A stretch of 64,000 nucleotides of DNA. Source: Hymenolepis diminuta. Taxonomy: Eukaryota; Platyhelminthes; Cestoda; Cyclophyllidea; Hymenolepididae. A model generated the notes under the pieces. It did no database searches. It saw only the letters and a program-made list of their open reading frames with translations, and was not told where the DNA came from. The stretch is taken from positions 1,221,953 to 1,285,952 of the forward strand of contig CAADRB010000016.1 of assembly GCA_900708905.1 (NCBI GenBank). The letters are read 5' to 3'. Below, piece after piece: positions 59,335 through 64,000 of the stretch (its first letter is position 1; the number at the start of each line of letters is the position of its first letter). The translations under genes were made by a program, and so were the position numbers.

Positions 59335-59950
59335 ATGGAAGCTCGAATCTCTTCAGTCGTGAGAAGTATCATCACCCAGATGAATTTCTCAATGTCTAAA
59401 AATGATCCCAAAGGCCACGTGAAAAATATAGGTATATTTAATTATAATCCTCTTACAGATGAAACTTTTGCAACATGGTATACTCGACGCCGGGATATTT
59501 ATAAGAACACCATGCCAGATCTTCCACACGCCACCCGAATTATCGTGCTGCTTCGTAAATTTAACAGAAGTGATATCTACCTATGTTTGTCCTACTTTCA
59601 ACCGATGGATCCTGCCGATCTAATTTATGAAAAGATGATTAGTAAGTTAGTTTCGGTCGTTGGTGACAACAGTTCTCTGTTCAGTTTTACCATAAGTGAA
59701 GATGAAAATGTTCACTATCATGTTGGTATCGTTAACCGACTTTGCACTAGTTTCCGATTTGGTTTCCTCGAAGAAAACCAATTCAGATGTCTCATTTTTC
59801 ATTCTTGGTCTTCGATCTCCTTGCCATACTGAGATTTGTCTCAGATTTCTGCCCCTCTTGGATAAGAAACCCGATGTCAGGAAGTCCCGTCGCAGATCCG
59901 AATCTGCTGAAGGACTGTTAACCGCGAGTGTCCAACTTGAAAGGAGTTGA
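59335..59950 (+). pseudogene. Gag-like gene of the retrotransposon, frameshifted
   Basis: The first frame (59335-59832) starts at a Met 28 bases after the LTR and has ETFATWYTRRRDIY, RIIVLLRKFNRSD and NQFRCLIF, the layout of a helminth gypsy-type gag (capsid-like) domain. From about 59790 the family continuation (FILGLRSP, LPLLDKKPDVR) moves to the frame that runs to 59950, so a frameshift breaks the gene. Assignment rests on remembered flatworm and nematode elements; no zinc knuckle follows. Confidence 0.55.
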
Positions 59951-60324
59951 AAAGGATCTATCATCCATCAATCAAGGGGACCCACTCCCCATCCAACAAT
60001 TATCCGACGAATACTGGAAGCAGTCGCTTCCAAGATGCTGATTTTGCGGAGGACGTCGTCATCATTAAAACTGTCCTATCATTGTCAGAACTCCAATGAC
60101 AATGGCCACAAAGAAGATTCCTATCGAGAATCTTCCGTGAACAGTTCAACGAGGCAAAACTCGAACAACAAGAGAGCATTAACTTAGACGAGGCAGAGCT
60201 ACGATCAACACTGACTCCGATATCTAATGTTGTGCAAATCTACGTATCAATGCGATGAGAGACTACATTCCTGGAGAAGACGATCTTCAAGGAGTGCCAC
60301 GTTACAGGTAGAAGTATTAACCTA

Positions 60325-61020
60325 ATGAGTCAAGGCTGGATCGATGAGCTCAACCTTCTCCAGTTCCCAGACGAAAATGAAATCCATCAGACATCTATTC
60401 TCGAACCTACGAAGGCGGAAAATCTTGTGAGAGGATGTAACCAGTGTTTGCAGGTTGCCGAAATCTCTTATCCTTCTATTTATATTCAATCGGCAAAACT
60501 AACTCTAACTTACCACCCCGGACACATTAAAGGTGGGGCATGCACTATGATAATAAATTCGAATTCGAAAGGATCCGATGTTACTCTACCCACGTCGGCA
60601 ACGGGCAAATCAACCATCTCTCCTTTCCATAAACTCGTGGTGTACCAGGAACGTTTGTTACTGACTCAAGTACACAGTTTAAATCTACATTTTACCTAAT
60701 CTTTCTCCGATTGATCGACTATTCGGCTAAGCGATCTCTCGCCATGTTAGGACAATCCGCCCCTGCAGCAGAATTTAGAGGTTAAGATTTAAGGACAGCA
60801 TGTGAAGAGATGTTGTTATCAAAACAACTTTGTATTCCGACAAAGTGTGACCCGATGCGCGCATATAGTGTGTGCGATCTTGTGTATGCCCTCAATCATA
60901 ATTTAAACCACCAATGGACAACTGCCATAATCACCAAGCCACATGATGGCGATATCTACGACGCGGAGATCGGAAATGATACTTGATTTCGCGATCACAA
61001 ATAACTCAGACCAGGAGGGT
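60325..61020 (+). pseudogene. Integrase remnant of the retrotransposon
   Basis: Pieces in family order. At about 60430-60470, CNQCLQVAE resembles the end of the HHCC zinc-binding region. At about 60650-60680, TFVTDSSTQF is equivalent to the catalytic SDNGTQF block. At about 60870-61020, VYALNHNLNHQWTTAII, GDIYDAEIG and LRPGG match the gypsy integrase C-terminal domain (xWxxGxI ... YxVxxG ... LRP). Frame changes and stops separate them, so it is dead. Confidence 0.55.
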
Positions 61021-61347
61021 TTGATTTAGTGAATTGTGAAAACCATCATTCTTTAAATAGTCTTGATGATAGTAATGTTTTGTGTTCTATATCTTACAGT
61101 TCTCTAATTCCCGAACATCCTGTGATCCCCGATGTAGTGCAACGACACGAAAGAAACGATCAAGATATTATCCCCCATGCACTACCAGGATTTGATGACA
61201 TTTCTCTCGTCTCCCAGTCGATCTAACGACGAGGACGGACAGGTGATTAAATCTAAGAACGAGCTTGCTACATGTAAGAAAATAATATTTTTTCCAAAAT
61301 AATTCAAACAAGATGGTCATTTAAATTTAAACATCTCGGAGTGTTAG

Positions 61348-61669
61348 TGTTACATATAAGAAAATAATATTTATCCCAACATAATTCTTATATTTCATAC
61401 ATACATACATAATTCTTCTTCACTTTCCACCTTTTGATTCTTCCTTCTTTTAATTCCCTTTCATTCAAACGAATTTATTTACATTACAGTTGTAAATGGC
61501 GCACAATAAAAATCGACCTATCGAGATGAAAACGTGTGTCTTGTGTTGATATAGTGGTTAGAGTCGTTTTGTATAGTGGTGTTGTCGAGTCGTGTTTGTA
61601 ACTAGTGCAATGTCCTAGGGAATCTAAGAGTCGGTTTCGGCATCTTGCAGAGAAGAGCAGATTATAACA
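61348..61669 (+). repeat. Right LTR
   Basis: A 322-base direct repeat of 58986-59307. It starts tgttacatataag and ends gattataaca. The minus-strand frame 61484-61681 that parallels 59122-59319 is only the mirror of this repeat. Confidence 0.85.
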
Positions 61670-64000
61670 GTTAACGAGCACAATGAAAGTGAAGGAGTTT
61701 ATAATAGATGTAATGTTGAATAAAGGCGGATTAGAATGAATTGCATCTATTAACCAAAATTGAATAGTAAATAGCCAGCAAATAAGAGTGTAAGCTGGAT
61801 AACTTTTCAGTGACCAATATGAGAATTAGTTTACGGTTGTCATGGATGAACAAGCAGCCATTTCAGTGAGTTATTTCCTGCGGTTATTAATATAGACGAA
61901 AACGGGCTTTCGATTCTCAACTGAATCAAAAGCAATTAGTCACATTCAGCATTATTCATCTAATCACGTAGTATTGACCACTGTTTTTAGCCAGCGTCAG
62001 CTAGCTGTTCTATGCAATCAGAATTATTTATCAGAAATTTATGACCTACCAGTCAATCTAATCAGATCAAATCAGTCAGATAATTAACAAGCTCTAAATA
62101 TCGAGTACGTGAACTTAGTCAGGAACCCACGATCGAATCCCAACACTTGAATATGAAGATAATTTAATTATCAAATTAAAGATGAAAGTTAATTAAGAGT
62201 CTTCTGATGATCTGACTTGGTGATCTAATTCTACTCGATTCCATATTCATCCCTCATAGAAGATGGATGGGAGTGAAGATAATAAAGGGAATTGATGTGC
62301 TCAATTATAGAAAACGTTTGGAAATATCATCAAAACCATATTTAAAAAAGCTTGGAAAATATACCTGTTTAGCCGAGTAATGTGAATAAAATCAGGTTAT
62401 GTAGCTCTGCTATCCGAAGATAAATCAATCTAAAAGGGTGGAAATCTTCCTGTAATCTACCGATAGAAAACCGCTTCTCACCAAATCAGAAGATTAGGGG
62501 ATGAGTGAAAACTAAAGGTATACTGTAAGCCAATAATAAGAATGTAAGGGAGAAAAGTACCAGAAATAAAGTTTGAAAGAACAAAGTAAATGAGTCTATT
62601 CGTTGGGAATGAAAATTGAGATGAGGATCACAGGCAGATGGACTGAGTCACAAAGGAGCAGAGGTGAATAAATGCACTTTCATTCTCCATGTAGTCACCA
62701 CGGCCAGCTACGAGAGTGCACACCGATGTGCATTTGCATTTGAAGGCTGAATCGAATATATTTTAGAACACGTGAATAAACATATCAGACTTTACCTCTC
62801 AGGCATTAGATTATCGATCATCGTCCTTCTACGCTCGTGTCTGAGAATGCAATCTGGTTACTGGTGCAATTATTGGCTAGCCAGGTAGCCAATCATTTCT
62901 TACTTGTCGCAATCTGCATAAGAGTATGCATTTTCTTAATACAAAAAAACACTGTCGAAACTACAAGTTTTTCCCTTTCTTCTATCTGAATTTTACTGAT
63001 TGCAGAAAGGATCTTGAAATATCGCTGAACCGAGCTAGTACATACCAATGGGTACTTACTGTCATTATCAGTGGCGACGAAGCTTTATACTATTTTGTCT
63101 AAATGGAGAAAACACGCAAAAGAAATATCTTTTGCTAGAAATCTGGACATGTGAACAAACCTTGCGCAGTTCTAAAAGGCGAGTAAAATTCTCAAATGTT
63201 GACTTGAAATAAACTTACCGTCATTGTGAAATTCGACGAAAAAGTGGAAGCAAAATTTCGACAAGAAGATTTGCTTAAATGGCGTAAAACTCACAAATTT
63301 TAACATTTTAGACAAAAGAAATAGGGCAATTTTTAGGGAAGTACGTAATTTTTAAGGATGCGGACCTGCAAACTTAACTCGAAAAGGCGAACTTGTTTTA
63401 CCTTCATGAAAGAAAGAAAGAATAATTAACCTCATGTATAAATAAACTAAAGAAATACCCCTAAAATTAAATAAATACCATTTAATTAAAATTTCTAGAC
63501 AGTTATGGGTGGTCAACTCAATTAAAGGACTCCCGTTGGAGGATATCTTAGCAGAGTATTTTGGTTTAAAAGCAGGCAATAGAATAACATTCCCCCAAGT
63601 CTTAACACCCAACATTGCCGAGGGAAGTTTACAAACCTGATTTATCATTTTTGTCTACCTTTCTCTGCACAACAGGCTGGAGTATAAAATTAATCTCAGA
63701 CAACATAAATTAAATATCTTTGTGTTCCAATTTCTTCTCATGTGAAATTTTCACGTAGCTCAAAATAAAAGAAATTTGCAATCGAAAATAATTTATTTTG
63801 GAGAAAGAAGGTGCTTTGGAGCAGCCCTGGATGCCTTACTTTTGATAACTACTGATGAATAGTTCATTGCTTTTTTTTGAAAGAATGATTTGTCTCGGCA
63901 CAATCTAACAGTCCGTTCATTATTATCGATTTGAACGTCCTCATTCCTTATATGTACATCTAGTGAGCAGATCTTTCAAATGAACTCCAAATTTTAAATG
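61670..64000. other. Right flank, no gene recognised
   Basis: About 2.3 kb of AT-rich sequence. A minus-strand B-box-like gggattcgatc near 62130 may be a decayed SINE. A 98-residue minus-strand frame at 63352-63648 could be part of an exon of a gene outside the window, but I recognise no family in it. Confidence 0.4.

Larger units (their letters stand above)
58986..61669 (+). mobile_element. Internally deleted Ty3/gypsy-like LTR retrotransposon
   Basis: Two direct LTRs, 58986-59307 and 61348-61669, each 322 bases and nearly identical by eye, with TGTTA...TAACA-type ends (the left copy has point changes at both ends). Between them lie a gag-like frame (59335-59950, frameshifted) and the C-terminal half of integrase (about 60325-61020). 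The protease, reverse transcriptase and RNase H are absent, so it cannot move by itself. Just before the right LTR (61271-61306) is a truncated third copy of the LTR start. The body is 2.68 kb in all. Near identity of the LTRs suggests recent insertion or recombination compared with the solo LTRs at 51988 and 52744. Confidence 0.8.

Noticed and set aside
1..64000. Bacterial-type systems such as operons, CRISPR arrays or phage genes
   Set aside because: All recognised genes are intron-containing animal genes or eukaryotic transposable elements. No regularly spaced repeats or compact gene clusters were seen.

Overview
This is a eukaryotic genomic window, AT-rich, with intron-split genes and many decayed repeats. 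It is most likely from a parasitic flatworm, probably a tapeworm. The evidence is very short introns (31-43 bases) beside introns of several kilobases, a mariner relic and a Ty3/gypsy element of helminth-like type, a dispersed SINE-like family, and metazoan proteins diverged roughly as flatworm orthologs are. The species cannot be fixed from sequence alone. A 50-base run of N (54468-54517) marks an assembly gap.

Layout. (1) 1-20480, plus strand: most of a TRPM-type cation channel gene (18 exons assembled; the 5' end lies before the window), closest in motifs to the TRPM1/3/6/7 branch. (2) 20481-24715: intergenic. (3) 24716-26033, minus strand: a complete six-exon signal peptide peptidase gene with both catalytic aspartates and the PAL motif. 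(4) 26034-28438: AT-rich space between two divergently transcribed genes. (5) 28439-34340, plus strand: a complete hnRNP H/F-type gene with three quasi-RRMs, tiny introns and possible cassette micro-exons. (6) 34341-37577: intergenic with old repeats. (7) 37578-51382, minus strand: a complete 21-exon AP-3 complex delta subunit gene. A dead mariner transposon sits in its last intron and SINE copies and another repeat family in other introns. (8) 51383-55288: repeats, including two minus-strand solo LTRs and a repeat inverted relative to one on the other side of the AP-3 gene. (9) 55289-56770, plus strand: an intronless tandem-RRM protein (hnRNP A/B, DAZAP1 or Hrp48-like). (10) 57800-61669: degenerate Ty3/gypsy material, including an internally deleted element with two 322-base LTRs. 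(11) 61670-64000: no gene recognised.

The genes form no pathway. TRPM, signal peptide peptidase and AP-3 delta act at membranes (ion entry, ER intramembrane proteolysis, lysosome-related sorting); the other two are RNA-binding proteins. Gene order is ordinary for an animal chromosome: TRPM/SPP and hnRNP/AP-3 are tail-to-tail, SPP/hnRNP and AP-3/RRM head-to-head. I assembled exons by hand from splice sites, reading phase and remembered family alignments; all five coding sequences keep frame across the proposed junctions. I see no new multi-gene system. The most interesting signals are departures from family rules (TRPM TRP helix and pore, missing AP-3 delta ear), unusual splicing (GC-AG introns, minimal introns, micro-exons) and the repeat architecture around AP-3 delta.
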